The notes under the pieces are model-generated. The model was not told where the DNA came from. It did not search any database and worked only from the letters and a program-made list of their open reading frames with translations. From Nitratireductor sp. ZSWI3 (GTDB taxonomy: Bacteria; Pseudomonadota; Alphaproteobacteria; Rhizobiales; Rhizobiaceae): a DNA stretch of 35,350 bases. Location: contig NZ_JANKOF010000046.1 in NCBI RefSeq assembly GCF_024655565.1, positions 1 through 35,350 on the forward strand, written 5' to 3'. Made by a program: the position numbers and the translations under genes. Position 1 is the first letter of the stretch. The number at the start of each line of letters is the position of its first letter. This document shows positions 7,778 to 16,384 of this stretch, piece by piece.

Positions 7778-8167
7778 ATGCCCAGGTCAAGAGGTTTCGC
7801 CGAGGAACCGCAGACTTTCGAGAGCCGTGTGGATGCGTTGCGGTCTGTCCCTCACACACGCTTGAAGATCGACAGCGCCGGCCGCATCGTCGTTCCGGCA
7901 GAGATGCGTGCCGCCATGATGGTGAAACCTGGCGATACGGTCACGGCTGAAGTCGTCGAAGGAGAATTCCGCATCGTGTCTCCGGACGTTGCGCTCAAGC
8001 GCGTGCAGGCGGTCGCTCGGGAATGGCGGAAACGGAATCCCGGCGTCGATGTGGTCGAAGAACTCATTGCGGAGCGTCGCGAGGAAGCGCGCCGGGAAGA
8101 CGAGCGGTATGATCGCCTCGAGCGCGAGGCTGCGGAGACGGAACGAAAGGGGACGCATCGCACGTGA
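7778..8167 (+). CDS. vapB: AbrB/MazE-fold antitoxin (VapB-like)
   Basis: This 129-residue protein has an AbrB/SpoVT swapped-hairpin DNA-binding domain at about residues 27-70 (TRLKIDSAGRIVVPAEMRAAM, then VKPGDTVTAEVVEGEFRIVSP). A long, strongly charged helical tail rich in Arg and Glu would wrap the toxin. The N-terminal 25 residues precede the domain, longer than in many antitoxins. The start is the ATG at 7778, with AGGAGA six bases before it; an upstream in-frame ATG at 7733 lies inside the operator. It ends in a GTGA overlap with the PIN toxin gene, the usual coupling of such pairs. The pair lies between two leucine-catabolism genes. Confidence 0.85.
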   Translation: MPRSRGFAEEPQTFESRVDALRSVPHTRLKIDSAGRIVVPAEMRAAMMVKPGDTVTAEVVEGEFRIVSPDVALKRVQAVAREWRKRNPGVDVVEELIAERREEARREDERYDRLEREAAETERKGTHRT

Positions 8168-8547
8168 CCCGATTTGTCCTTGATGCCTCGGCTTTGCTTG
8201 CCGTCATTCGTGACGAGCGCGGTGCCGATTTCGTGGCCGATCGCATGGTCGGGATGTTGATGTCGACCGTCAACGCCAGCGAGGCCATCATGCGAAGCGT
8301 CGAGAAGGGATTTCCGTTCGAAACCGTACGATCCCTGATCATATACCGGCAGATCGACCTGGTTCCTTTCGACTGGGACATGGCCCTCGCCGCCGCCAGG
8401 CTCCGCCCAGACACGAAGCGGCAAGGCCTTTCCTTCGCAGACCGCGCCTGCCTTGCCCTGGCGATCCGCGAGAACGCAACCGCGCTGACCGCCGACCGTA
8501 CCTGGGCCGAGCTCGACCTCGGCTGTAAAATCGAACTCATCCGCTGA
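8164..8547 (+). CDS. vapC: PIN-domain ribonuclease toxin (VapC-like)
   Basis: This 127-residue PIN-domain protein carries the four acidic metal ligands: Asp7 in VLDASALLA, Glu40 in NASEAI, Asp93 in [12 protein letters not shown] and Asp111 in LTADRTW. VapC toxins cleave tRNA or rRNA when freed from their antitoxin. The start is GTG, overlapping the antitoxin stop (GTGA). Only 7 bases separate its stop from the carboxylase gene, so transcripts from the toxin-antitoxin promoter probably continue into that metabolic gene. All catalytic residues are present, so the toxin looks intact. Confidence 0.88.
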   Translation: MTRFVLDASALLAVIRDERGADFVADRMVGMLMSTVNASEAIMRSVEKGFPFETVRSLIIYRQIDLVPFDWDMALAAARLRPDTKRQGLSFADRACLALAIRENATALTADRTWAELDLGCKIELIR

Positions 8548-8554
8548 GAGACCC

Positions 8555-10162
8555 ATGACCGTCATCCAATCGCAGCTCAACGCCAGCTCCGAAACCTTCA
8601 AGGCCAATGATGCGCGCATGCGGGATCTCGTCGCGGAGATGGCCGACAAGGCCGCCCACATCGCCCGCGGCGGGCCGGACGAGGCGCGCGAGCGGCACGT
8701 CAAGCGCGGCAAGCTGCTGCCGCGCGAGCGGCTGGCGCAGCTCCTCGATGTCGGCGCGCCCTTCCTGGAGATCGGCCAGTTCGCGGCCCACGGCATGTAT
8801 GGCGGCGACATCGCCTCGGCCGGCATGATCGCCGGCGTCGGCCGCATCGAGGGGCGCGAATGCGTCGTCGTGGTCAACGACGCCACCGTCAAGGGCGGCA
8901 CCTATTACCCGCTGACGGTGAAGAAGCATCTGCGCGCCCAGGAGATCGCGCTGGAGAACAACCTGCCTTGCGTCTATCTGGTCGATTCGGGCGGCGCCAA
9001 CCTGCCCAACCAGGACGAGGTCTTTCCCGACCGCGAGCACTTCGGCCGCATCTTCTACAACCAGGCCAACATGTCGGCCCGGGGCATCCCGCAGATCGCC
9101 TGCGTCATGGGCTCGTGCACGGCGGGCGGCGCCTATGTGCCGGCGATGAGCGACGAGACCATCATGGTCAAGGGCCAGGCCACCATCTTTCTCGGCGGCC
9201 CGCCGCTGGTGAAGGCCGCCACCGGCGAGGTGGTGACGGCGGAAGAACTCGGCGGCGCCGAGGTGCACACGCGCGAATCCGGCGTCGCCGACCATTATGC
9301 GCAGAATGACGACCATGCGCTCGCCATCGTCCGCCGCATCGTCAGGAATCTCAATCGACGGAAGGCGGTGTCGCTCGACCTGCGCAAACCCGTTCCGCCC
9401 GCCTACGATCCGGCCGAGATCTACGGCATCATCCCTTCCGACACGCGCCAGCCCTACGACGTGCGCGAGGTCATCGCGCGCATCGTCGACGGCTCCGACT
9501 TCGACGAGTTCAAGGCCAATTACGGCACCACGCTGGTGACGGGCTTCGCCCATCTCTACGGCATTCCGGTCGGCATCATCGCCAACAATGGCGTGCTGTT
9601 TTCGGAAAGCGCGCTCAAGGGCGCCCATTTCATCGAGCTGTGCTGCCAGCGCAAGATTCCGCTGGTCTTCCTGCAGAACATCACCGGCTTCATGGTCGGC
9701 CGCAAATACGAGGCCGGCGGCATCGCCCGCGACGGCGCCAAGCTGGTGACCGCCGTCGCCACGGCGCAGGTCCCCAAGATCACGGCGATCATCGGCGGCT
9801 CCTTCGGCGCCGGCAATTACGGCATGTGCGGCCGCGCCTATTCGCCCCGCTTCCTTTGGATGTGGCCGAACGCGCGCATCTCCGTCATGGGCGGCGAGCA
9901 GGCGGCGACCGTCCTGTCCATCGTCAAGCGTGAAGGCATCGAGCGGCGCGGCGGCTCCTGGAGCGCAGAAGAGGAAGCCGAATTCCGCCGCCCGATCCTG
10001 GAAAAATACGAGCGCGAGGGCCACCCGCTCTACTCTTCGGCAAGGCTGTGGGACGACGGCATCATCGACCCGGCAAAGACCCGCGAGGCGCTGGCGCTAT
10101 CGCTGGGCGCGGCGCTCAACGCGCCGATCGGCGAGACGAAGTTCGGCGTGTTCAGGATGTGA
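8555..10162 (+). CDS. mccB: Methylcrotonoyl-CoA carboxylase, carboxyltransferase (beta) subunit
   Basis: This 535-residue subunit transfers CO2 from carboxybiotin to 3-methylcrotonoyl-CoA, forming 3-methylglutaconyl-CoA. The N-terminal half has the acyl-CoA carboxyltransferase core with [19 protein letters not shown] (about 141-159), typical of methylcrotonoyl rather than propionyl enzymes. [17 protein letters not shown] and [14 protein letters not shown] follow. The C-terminal half has [31 protein letters not shown] and [16 protein letters not shown]. The start ATG at 8555 is preceded by GAGAGACCC, similar to the GGAGACCC before ivd. The biotin-bearing alpha subunit is encoded about 6.9 kb away, and a toxin-antitoxin pair lies immediately upstream. 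Confidence 0.94.
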   Translation: MTVIQSQLNASSETFKANDARMRDLVAEMADKAAHIARGGPDEARERHVKRGKLLPRERLAQLLDVGAPFLEIGQFAAHGMYGGDIASAGMIAGVGRIEGRECVVVVNDATVKGGTYYPLTVKKHLRAQEIALENNLPCVYLVDSGGANLPNQDEVFPDREHFGRIFYNQANMSARGIPQIACVMGSCTAGGAYVPAMSDETIMVKGQATIFLGGPPLVKAATGEVVTAEELGGAEVHTRESGVADHYAQNDDHALAIVRRIVRNLNRRKAVSLDLRKPVPPAYDPAEIYGIIPSDTRQPYDVREVIARIVDGSDFDEFKANYGTTLVTGFAHLYGIPVGIIANNGVLFSESALKGAHFIELCCQRKIPLVFLQNITGFMVGRKYEAGGIARDGAKLVTAVATAQVPKITAIIGGSFGAGNYGMCGRAYSPRFLWMWPNARISVMGGEQAATVLSIVKREGIERRGGSWSAEEEAEFRRPILEKYEREGHPLYSSARLWDDGIIDPAKTREALALSLGAALNAPIGETKFGVFRM

Positions 10163-10182
10163 GGGCGCGTTGGCAGAAGGCT

Positions 10183-10524
10183 TCAAACCAAATCATCAAT
10201 AGCCACGCCAAGCGCCTTGGCCAGCTTCCGTAGCGTCTGCACCGACCCCGTCTTGCGGCCCGCCTCGATATCGGCGATCTGCACCCTGTTCACACTCGCG
10301 CGTTCGGCAAGCTGCACCTGCGTCAGCCCCCGCAGGTCGCGAAACACCCGCAACGGGCTTTCTCCGTCGACCATGCGCCGAACGCTGTCCGCCGGAATGG
10401 CCGCGCCTGGATCGCGCCTCGCCCGATCATAGGCTTCGATGTCGGCCAGATCCTCTGCCGCCTCAAGCAGCTTCAAATACTCCTCGCGGGTGATCGTCAC
10501 CATCTCGCCCATGCCGGTCTCCAT
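10183..10524 (-). CDS. Xre-type antitoxin
   Basis: This 113-residue protein has an acidic helical N-terminus (TITREEYLKLLEAAEDLADIEAYDRARRD) of the kind that binds the toxin. A Cro/C1-type helix-turn-helix follows at about 58-113 (LRGLTQVQLAERASVNRVQIADIEAG, then TLRKLAKALGVAIDDLV). The ATG at 10524 shares one base with the toxin stop (TGATG), so the toxin is translated first and the antitoxin second, as in HigBA systems. It is convergent with mccB, with only 20 bases between stop codons. Together with the toxin it probably represses the palindrome at 10776-10800. Confidence 0.85.
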   Translation of the reverse strand: METGMGEMVTITREEYLKLLEAAEDLADIEAYDRARRDPGAAIPADSVRRMVDGESPLRVFRDLRGLTQVQLAERASVNRVQIADIEAGRKTGSVQTLRKLAKALGVAIDDLV

Positions 10525-10772
10525 CAATCGTAAACGCCGCCGCGTGGCCCGATATGCAGCACGTCCAGAACCTCGCCATCATGCATGATGACCCGCCAAT
10601 CGCCAACGCGCAGCCTTATGCCGTCACGTCCCCTCAGGGCTTTTACATTGTTGGCCTGAGAGGCCGGATTGGCGGCATAGGCTTCAATCTTGCCCATGAT
10701 CCGCCTTGCGGTGTTGGTCAGCATCCGCCTAAGCGCTTTCGCCGCAGCGCTTCTGTAAACAACCTGCCTCAT
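10524..10772 (-). CDS. RelE/ParE-superfamily toxin
   Basis: This 82-residue basic protein is of the RelE/ParE fold. It has a helical pair (AAAKALRRMLTNTARRIMGKIEAYA), LRGRDGIRLRVGDWRVIM with the typical RxGxWR strand, then VLDVLHIGPRGGVY. Such toxins cleave mRNA on ribosomes or inhibit gyrase; the sequence alone does not tell which. Two start codons are possible: ATG at 10772 and ATG at 10778, the latter inside a palindrome. Neither has a Shine-Dalgarno sequence. A TTGACG / TACATA promoter on the minus strand would start RNA at about the 10772 ATG, so a leaderless message is likely. The toxin precedes its antitoxin. Confidence 0.82.
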   Translation of the reverse strand: MRQVVYRSAAAKALRRMLTNTARRIMGKIEAYAANPASQANNVKALRGRDGIRLRVGDWRVIMHDGEVLDVLHIGPRGGVYD

Positions 10773-10775
10773 GTC

Positions 10776-10800
10776 CATATGTAGCTTAAAGCTACATATG
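10776..10800. promoter_or_regulatory. Palindromic operator over the toxin start
   Basis: A perfect palindrome has arms CATATGTAGCTT (10776-10787) and AAGCTACATATG (10789-10800) around one central A. On the minus strand it fills the space between a TTGACG -35 element (around 10801-10806) and a TACATA -10 element, and its last bases are an ATG. Occupation would block RNA polymerase completely. It is very likely the autoregulatory site of the toxin-antitoxin pair. Confidence 0.75.
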
Positions 10801-10844
10801 TCGTCAATCACTACACATCGTTGCCGTTCATCCGTTTGCCGCCC

Positions 10845-11435
10845 TCACCCACCGTTGACCAGCGCCAGCACCAGCCTGTGCACGTTGCCGCCTTCGCTCA
10901 TCTCCTCGCGGTCGAAGTCGCGGCTTCTGCGGCGCTGCTCCTCGACGATGGCCGGCAGTTCCGCCTGCAGCTTGCGGCGCACCTTCCGGCAGTCCGGATC
11001 GTCGTCGGCCGAAAGGCCGATCGAGACCGCTTCGATCTTCTTCACCATGTCGGTGATGACCTCGCCATGCACCTTTTCATGGGCGCTCACGCCGGCGATG
11101 AAGCGGTCCCACAGCCGCTGCGTGGCCGGCGGCAGCGCCCCTTGCGGCTTCGGCAACCGGTAGATGATGATCAGCTTCGGCTTTGCCGAAACGAGCGTGC
11201 AGCCGCCGGCCCGTGGCCGGTAGTCGCGCTGCCAGGTCAGCTTGAAATCCGTGTAGGCGATGGCCCGGCCGGACCCGACCTTCGGCCCGTGCTCGCCGAT
11301 TGAGCGATAAAGATCGATGCCGGTGCTGCCGGACACGGCGTAGGTCTCGACCTTCTCGATCGCCTTCCAGTCGCCCCCTGCCGCCCCGCTTGCCATGGCG
11401 CAAAGCACCAGTGCAGTGATCGCCAAAACCTTCAT
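10845..11435 (-). CDS. DUF922-type secreted putative zinc protease
   Basis: This 196-residue protein has a cleavable signal peptide (MKVLAITALVLCAMASGAAG). The mature part carries LTWQRDYRPRAGGCTL and a HExxH zinc motif at His119-Glu120-His123 (SAHEKVHGEVI), the hallmark of DUF922 proteins, predicted periplasmic metalloproteases. A helical, Arg-rich C-terminus follows (VRRKLQAELPAIVEEQRRRSRDF). The ATG at 11435 has GGGGCGG upstream and starts directly with the signal peptide; the ATG at 11450 adds five residues (MTGRR) and is equally possible. It is downstream of and co-directional with the hydrolase gene at 11610, from which it is separated by a degenerate repeat. No substrate can be assigned. 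Confidence 0.75.
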   Translation of the reverse strand: MKVLAITALVLCAMASGAAGGDWKAIEKVETYAVSGSTGIDLYRSIGEHGPKVGSGRAIAYTDFKLTWQRDYRPRAGGCTLVSAKPKLIIIYRLPKPQGALPPATQRLWDRFIAGVSAHEKVHGEVITDMVKKIEAVSIGLSADDDPDCRKVRRKLQAELPAIVEEQRRRSRDFDREEMSEGGNVHRLVLALVNGG

Positions 11436-11567
11436 CCGCCGCCCCGTCATCCTGAACGCGACCGATCGATAGAAGAAACCCCGACCCCTGGCAATCGGCG
11501 GTCGAGACTCCGAACTCGGGGCAACACGGCGCCGATCACCCCCACTCCATCTTGCTTCGCAAGCCGC

Positions 11568-11604
11568 CTCTCCCCCTGCCCGGGAGAAAGGAAGGATAAG
11601 GGGC
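11568..11604. repeat. Degenerate copy of the rhizobial mosaic repeat
   Basis: The segment begins CTCTCCCCCTGCCCGGGAG and ends GGAAGGATAAGGGGC. It aligns with the unit at 35211-35249, which begins CTTCTCCCCGCATGCGGGGA and ends GGTGAGGATGAGGGGC. Its palindrome is partly decayed. It lies between two minus-strand genes and may fold in the transcript. Confidence 0.55.
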
Positions 11605-11609
11605 ATCGT

Positions 11610-12386
11610 TCAAGCGTACCAGGGGCCCTGCACCACCTGCGTTTGTGCGCCGGCCTCGGCCACCTTGGCGGCAAAGGCTTGCGGATCCTGGCCCCGATAG
11701 TGATAGGGATAGACGAAGGTCGGTGCGAACTCGGCGACGGCGGAACTCGCCTGGTCGATGTCCATCGTGTAGGGCAGGTTCATCGGCACGAAGGCGATGT
11801 GGATGTCCTTCAAGGCGCGCATTTCGGGAATGTCTTCCGTATCGCCCGCAATGTAGACGCGCCGTCCGTCGACCGACAGGACATAGCCGTTGTCGCGCCC
11901 CTTGGGATGATATTGCAGCCGATCCTCGGTGGTGTTGTAGGCTGGAACGGCCTCGATCCCCAGCGCGCCGACGGTGGTGCTCTCGCCATTGCCGATCGCC
12001 GCGGCCTTCGCCTTGAGGTCGTCGGGCAGCATGTCGAAGACGGCGGGGTTTACGATCAGCCGGGTCGCCTCGCCGGCAAGCGCGGCAAGCGTATCCGCAT
12101 CGTAATGATCGCCGTGCTCATGCGTGATCAGGATCAGGTCGGGGGCCGGATGCCCTTCGAAGGCCGCCGCCCCGCCGACAGGATCGACGTAGATCACCTG
12201 GCCTGGAACGGTCATCACGAACGAGGCGTGGGCAACGGGATGGATGACGATCTCGCCGTTGTCCGTCTCGTAGCGGTCTCCCGCCTTGTCCTCGGCCCGT
12301 CCGGCAAACGGCATCAATGTCGCTGCACCGATACCAGCCAGACCGGAAAGACCAAGCTGCAAGCTGTCACGCCGTGTAAAGGTCAT
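11610..12386 (-). CDS. Tat-exported metallo-beta-lactamase-fold hydrolase
   Basis: This 258-residue protein has a twin-arginine signal (TFTRRDSLQLGLSGLAGIG) ending near residue 32, so it is exported folded with its metals. The mature part is a UlaG-like metallo-beta-lactamase fold: THEHGDHYD gives His89, His91, Asp93 and His94, and AGDTE gives the bridging Asp. The FVYPYHYRG segment gives a late His. This branch (long called MBL-fold metal-dependent hydrolase) includes lactonases and phosphodiesterases; the substrate is unknown. The ATG at 12386 follows GAGGAG at ideal distance and puts the Arg pair at residues 5-6. It is upstream of the DUF922 gene, another predicted exported zinc protein, possibly in the same transcript. 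Confidence 0.85.
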   Translation of the reverse strand: MTFTRRDSLQLGLSGLAGIGAATLMPFAGRAEDKAGDRYETDNGEIVIHPVAHASFVMTVPGQVIYVDPVGGAAAFEGHPAPDLILITHEHGDHYDADTLAALAGEATRLIVNPAVFDMLPDDLKAKAAAIGNGESTTVGALGIEAVPAYNTTEDRLQYHPKGRDNGYVLSVDGRRVYIAGDTEDIPEMRALKDIHIAFVPMNLPYTMDIDQASSAVAEFAPTFVYPYHYRGQDPQAFAAKVAEAGAQTQVVQGPWYA

Positions 12387-12483
12387 GCCGGATCTCCTCA
12401 AACAGTGTGGGCACTATTGAAAACACAAATGCCCGGTATGGGAAACCTCAAGGAAACGCCGATCCGCAAGAGACAGGCGGAAC

Positions 12484-12513
12484 GGCCGGCATCCTTCCCC
12501 AGGGATGCCGGCC
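12484..12513 (-). terminator. Hairpin after the giant outer-membrane protein gene
   Basis: An 11-bp stem (GGCCGGCATCC with GGATGCCGGCC, 8-nt loop) begins 8 bases past the stop codon of the minus-strand gene at 12521. The stem is strong but no T-run follows, so termination may be partial. Confidence 0.5.
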
Positions 12514-12520
12514 CGCCATG

Positions 12521-15500
12521 TCAGAATTTGCCGACCACGTTCAGGAAGGGGCCGCGATCGTCCAGCGTCAGGTCGCGCAAATCGTCGGAGAAACGCCCGA
12601 AATTATACCCGGCGCCGATCTTGAAGTTGTTGCCGACATGCCGGTAGACGGCGGTCAGCAGACCGTAATCCGTCGACTTGATGTCCGGCAGGTAGAACGC
12701 CCTGCCCTCCAGCAGCGCATCCCAGTTCTTCACGATGTGCAGGTCCGTGCGCACGATGCCGAGATGGGCGGTGGATTCCTCCCAGGCCCCGAAGGCGCCA
12801 CCGGCGGTCCGCTGGCGGATCTCGCCCATGCGCATGGCATATTTGCCGCCCAGTGACAGCCACGGCAGGAGGTCGTAGGTCAGGTCCGCGGACATGATGT
12901 GGCTGCGCTGCAGCGGCCCGTTCGTTCCCCGCGACAAGCTGCTGATCTGGTCGTTGCCGGGCAGGTCGTAGAGGTAGGTGTAGCGGAAAAGGGCGTTGAG
13001 CAGATCGTTGTCGACCGGCCTGTAGGCATAGCCGAGGGAAGCCTCGATGTAATCGCCATCATAATAGGCGCCGGCATCCGCATCCGAGATGACTGCATCC
13101 ACATTGCCCAGTATGCGGCCACTCTCGTCGTGCTTCCACGCCACGCCGGCGCTCATCAGGTAGGTGTTCCTGTTGCGGCTGCCGTCGTCCGAACGTTCGA
13201 ACCGCGCCTCGCCGCGCACGCGGGTGCTGAGGCCGAGTTCGTCCTCCTTGAAGCCGACGCTGAGCGATCCGGCGTAGCGCTCGAAATCGGAATACTCCTT
13301 GCCGGTCGCGGCGTTGATGCGCCGGTCCTCCACGTCACCGGCCTCGAAGCCCGCATCGACCGTCCACAAGGGGTCCGGCGTGTAGATCACGCCGTAGGTC
13401 TGCGCGAGTGCCACACGACGACCGAAGAGATCGTAATTCGTCTCCGAATAGGCCGAGGTGGCATCGCTGATGCGCTTCTTGACGCCGGCGACGATGGCGC
13501 CGCGGTCGACGCCGACGAGGTCGTAGCCGTAGGTGCCGTTGCTCGCCCGGTCGGGGTCGAGGCGATAGCCGAGATAGTAATGGTCCTCGGCCGTCGGGTC
13601 GTAGCTGACGCTGGCAAGACCGCCGAGGCCGGCCGGTCCCCAGGACACCTCACCCTGGGCACCGATCTTCTCGGTCAGGCGGATCTCGGCGCCGACGCCG
13701 TAGCGATCATTCTCCTTGACGCTGCCCTTCTTGTCGACCGTTGCCTGGGCAAAGCCGTAATAGAGGGTGTTCTCATCCTCGCGATAATCGACCCGCACGC
13801 CGGCGTCGAGGCGCGTGCCGTCATATCCGGACTTGCCGGAGGCGATGGAGGATGGCGAGTGGAGCTTTGAATAGGCGACGCCGAAGGATGCCTTCCAATA
13901 GGCGTCATACTCCCAGCTCACCGTGACCTCGGTCTCGTTTCGGCGGGTTCCCCCCTCGTTCCTGTATCCGTCGTGGGACAGGCCGAGATCAATGTTGCTG
14001 GTCAGCGGAACATCGGCGTGAGCGCCCCAGATGCGCTCGGCGACGCTGATCTGGTCCGTAACCGTGGAGAAGCCGGCGTCCTTGCTTTCGTAGTAACCGC
14101 CAATCTTGCCGGGGATGCCGAGGCGGCTGAAGTCCTTCAGATCCACTTCGCCGCGCAAGGCCCAGGCGAGCGCGGTCTTGCCGGCGCGGCCCGCAGTCTG
14201 CGTGTCGGCTATGGTCAGGCCGCCATCCGTCGAGCTCGACAGGCCGAAGCCCGGGCCCTTGGTCTTGGCGAACTCGGCATCGAGAAAGGTCGTTTCGGAG
14301 CGGCGCAGCCGGATGTCGGCACCATAGGCCCTGTGGTCCGCCACGCCGGTCTGGTCCGACATGCCGGTGATGCCGATGCGCACCCTGTCCTTCAACCAGG
14401 CCTCGGCCCGCCCGCCGAACGCATAGTCGTCCACCTCATCCGCGCGCGCCTTGTATTCGTACTGGGCCACGATGTAGGCCGCGTAGCCGCCGAGCGCGCC
14501 GTCGCGCACCGGCCCCGGGTCTATCGTCGCCTGGGAGAGCGGCTTGTCGAGGATGACCACCCCCTGGAGATAGTCGATGGAATAATCCTCGCCATAGACC
14601 AGCGCCCGCCGCTCGATGACCCGGCCCGTCAGCCGATCGCGATACTCGACATGCAGCGTCTCGGATCCCTCGATCACCTTCTGCCGCTTCAGGAAATAGG
14701 CCGAGCCTCCCGTTCCGAGAAACTGGTCCCGTTGCGGCAGCGTCTCCGGCTGCGCGCCGAACGCGGTTGCCTGGAAGCGGGGCTCGCCGAACGAGGTGTT
14801 GCCGGGCGAGCGAAGCACCATATCACCGCCGTAGAGCCCGCGATCCATCTGCAGAAAGCGCGTCCCGGAGATCTTGGTCTTGTAGTTGCCCCACATCACG
14901 TGGCTGTCTCCACGTTCGAGGCGGACATAGAACTTGCCGTCGGTCGGCGCGTCCTCCACCGATTTCGAATCGTCGCCGTAGACGGGGTAGTATTTGTCGG
15001 GGTCGATCCGCCGCAGCAGCGCCTTCGGGTCGCGCCCGTCCAGATTCTTGAAGAGGCGCTTGATTTCGTCCTCGCCGGTGTCGGCCGCCGCCGTCAGCAG
15101 GAACCTGCCCTTGATCTTGCCGCGCAGGTAGAAGGCAAGCCGTCCGGTGTTCCAGACGCTGTCATATTCTCCGGCGCGCACCTCCTCTATGCCTGCGTCC
15201 CCCGTGCGCTTGCCGACGGTGAAATCGGCCAGTGCGACATAGAACCAGTCGTTGGTCGGGATGTTGATGTCGCGGCTGAAATAGAGCCCGCCGCCCTTCG
15301 AAGCGCCGTCCACCGCGATCTCCACCGCATGCTCGCCCGGCGGCAGGATGCGCTGCGTCACGAAGGCGCCGTTGGGATCCAGCGGCACCAGCTCGTCGAA
15401 GGCGACGATCTCGTATCCCTCCGGCACGTTACGGCCGTAGACGGTGACCGCGCCGCCATAGACGGGGATGTTGCGGAAGGCCGTCCGGTCTTCGGCGCGC

Positions 15501-16384
15501 CCGGGAGCCACGGCATCTCCCGAATCCCGCGTGATCTCGCCGCGTGTGGTGGCGATCGCCAGGGGCACGGTTTCGTCGAACCGGCCGCGCTCGTCATAGA
15601 CCCTCAGAACGTAGCTGTATTGCCCGTCGCGCCGGGCCGGCGCCACCCAGTTCGCTTCGGAATTGACCCTGATCGGCACGATGGCCAGGGGCCTTTTCCC
15701 CGCCGCCGCGATGTCGTCGTAGATGCGGATTTCAGCCCGGCTGATGAACGCCGGATAGTTGGAGGTGGCGTAGAACCGCACGGGCTCGCCCGGCTGATAC
15801 GAACGCCGCATCGGCACGGTGGAAACGTTGAGGAGCGGTTCCTGATCCAGACCGTCGAACTTGACCTGGATATCGACGGCGCTCAGATCGACATCCGTCT
15901 TGCGTTGCTTGTCGACGGGGCGCGAGGTGGGATCGACGCCAAAGACACCCTCGTTGAGAACGACACCGCTTTCGTCGACGACCTGTCCGTCAACGGAGAT
16001 GACGAACGGGAACGATGGGACGTCTCCGAGCGGGGCGAGTTCGGTGTTCTCGCCAATGCGCAGACGACCGACAGTGCTGTTGTCCAGCATCTTGCCGCGC
16101 ACGAGGGCGGGACATTCGGTGCCTGCGCACATGCCATCCATTTCGAGAAGCGGCGCGAGTTCGTCTCCTTTGTAGACGGGCTCTTCATCCCCCGCCTTGA
16201 AAACCGGCTCGCCGCCGAAGATCACGTCGCGCAACCGTGGAGGCTGGGGAATCACCATCGGAGGCTCCGGGATCGGCTCCAGTCCGCCTCTAAGATCGGC
16301 TGCGAGGCCGACGCCCGTATGGCTGGCGAGCACCATGGTCAGCGCGCTTGTCGCAACAAGAAGGCTAGTTTGTGAACGTTTCAT
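12521..16384 (-). CDS. Giant outer-membrane beta-barrel protein (1287 residues)
   Basis: A signal peptide (MKRSQTSLLVATSALTMVLA, ending near GLAADL) leads into a Pro-rich linker and two beta-sandwich-like periplasmic domains (about 165-390, containing YQPGEPVRFYATSNYPAFIS and GRNVPEGYEIVAFD). A conserved central segment follows: GLYFSRDINIPTNDWFYVAL, later FLGTGGSAYFLKRQKVIEGS, then VYGEDYSIDYLQGVVILDKP. From about 650 the protein shows alternating aromatic/hydrophobic strands to a final FLNVVGKF; the terminal Phe is the usual BAM signal. TonB plug and autotransporter passenger features were not seen. The central segment recurs, to my recollection, in uncharacterised large outer-membrane proteins of several phyla. 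The ATG at 16384 starts the signal peptide. Function is unknown; export, adhesion or polymer secretion are options. Confidence 0.8.
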   Translation of the reverse strand: MKRSQTSLLVATSALTMVLASHTGVGLAADLRGGLEPIPEPPMVIPQPPRLRDVIFGGEPVFKAGDEEPVYKGDELAPLLEMDGMCAGTECPALVRGKMLDNSTVGRLRIGENTELAPLGDVPSFPFVISVDGQVVDESGVVLNEGVFGVDPTSRPVDKQRKTDVDLSAVDIQVKFDGLDQEPLLNVSTVPMRRSYQPGEPVRFYATSNYPAFISRAEIRIYDDIAAAGKRPLAIVPIRVNSEANWVAPARRDGQYSYVLRVYDERGRFDETVPLAIATTRGEITRDSGDAVAPGRAEDRTAFRNIPVYGGAVTVYGRNVPEGYEIVAFDELVPLDPNGAFVTQRILPPGEHAVEIAVDGASKGGGLYFSRDINIPTNDWFYVALADFTVGKRTGDAGIEEVRAGEYDSVWNTGRLAFYLRGKIKGRFLLTAAADTGEDEIKRLFKNLDGRDPKALLRRIDPDKYYPVYGDDSKSVEDAPTDGKFYVRLERGDSHVMWGNYKTKISGTRFLQMDRGLYGGDMVLRSPGNTSFGEPRFQATAFGAQPETLPQRDQFLGTGGSAYFLKRQKVIEGSETLHVEYRDRLTGRVIERRALVYGEDYSIDYLQGVVILDKPLSQATIDPGPVRDGALGGYAAYIVAQYEYKARADEVDDYAFGGRAEAWLKDRVRIGITGMSDQTGVADHRAYGADIRLRRSETTFLDAEFAKTKGPGFGLSSSTDGGLTIADTQTAGRAGKTALAWALRGEVDLKDFSRLGIPGKIGGYYESKDAGFSTVTDQISVAERIWGAHADVPLTSNIDLGLSHDGYRNEGGTRRNETEVTVSWEYDAYWKASFGVAYSKLHSPSSIASGKSGYDGTRLDAGVRVDYREDENTLYYGFAQATVDKKGSVKENDRYGVGAEIRLTEKIGAQGEVSWGPAGLGGLASVSYDPTAEDHYYLGYRLDPDRASNGTYGYDLVGVDRGAIVAGVKKRISDATSAYSETNYDLFGRRVALAQTYGVIYTPDPLWTVDAGFEAGDVEDRRINAATGKEYSDFERYAGSLSVGFKEDELGLSTRVRGEARFERSDDGSRNRNTYLMSAGVAWKHDESGRILGNVDAVISDADAGAYYDGDYIEASLGYAYRPVDNDLLNALFRYTYLYDLPGNDQISSLSRGTNGPLQRSHIMSADLTYDLLPWLSLGGKYAMRMGEIRQRTAGGAFGAWEESTAHLGIVRTDLHIVKNWDALLEGRAFYLPDIKSTDYGLLTAVYRHVGNNFKIGAGYNFGRFSDDLRDLTLDDRGPFLNVVGKF

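Noticed and set aside
8537-10024. 495-codon open frame on the minus strand
   Set aside because: It is antisense to mccB, which is confidently identified.
13973-16375. 800-codon open frame on the plus strand
   Set aside because: It is antisense to the giant outer-membrane protein, has an amino-acid pattern typical of GC-rich shadow frames (His/Arg/Gly/Ala), and no ribosome site or domain. The minus-strand gene has a signal peptide, domain structure and C-terminal Phe.
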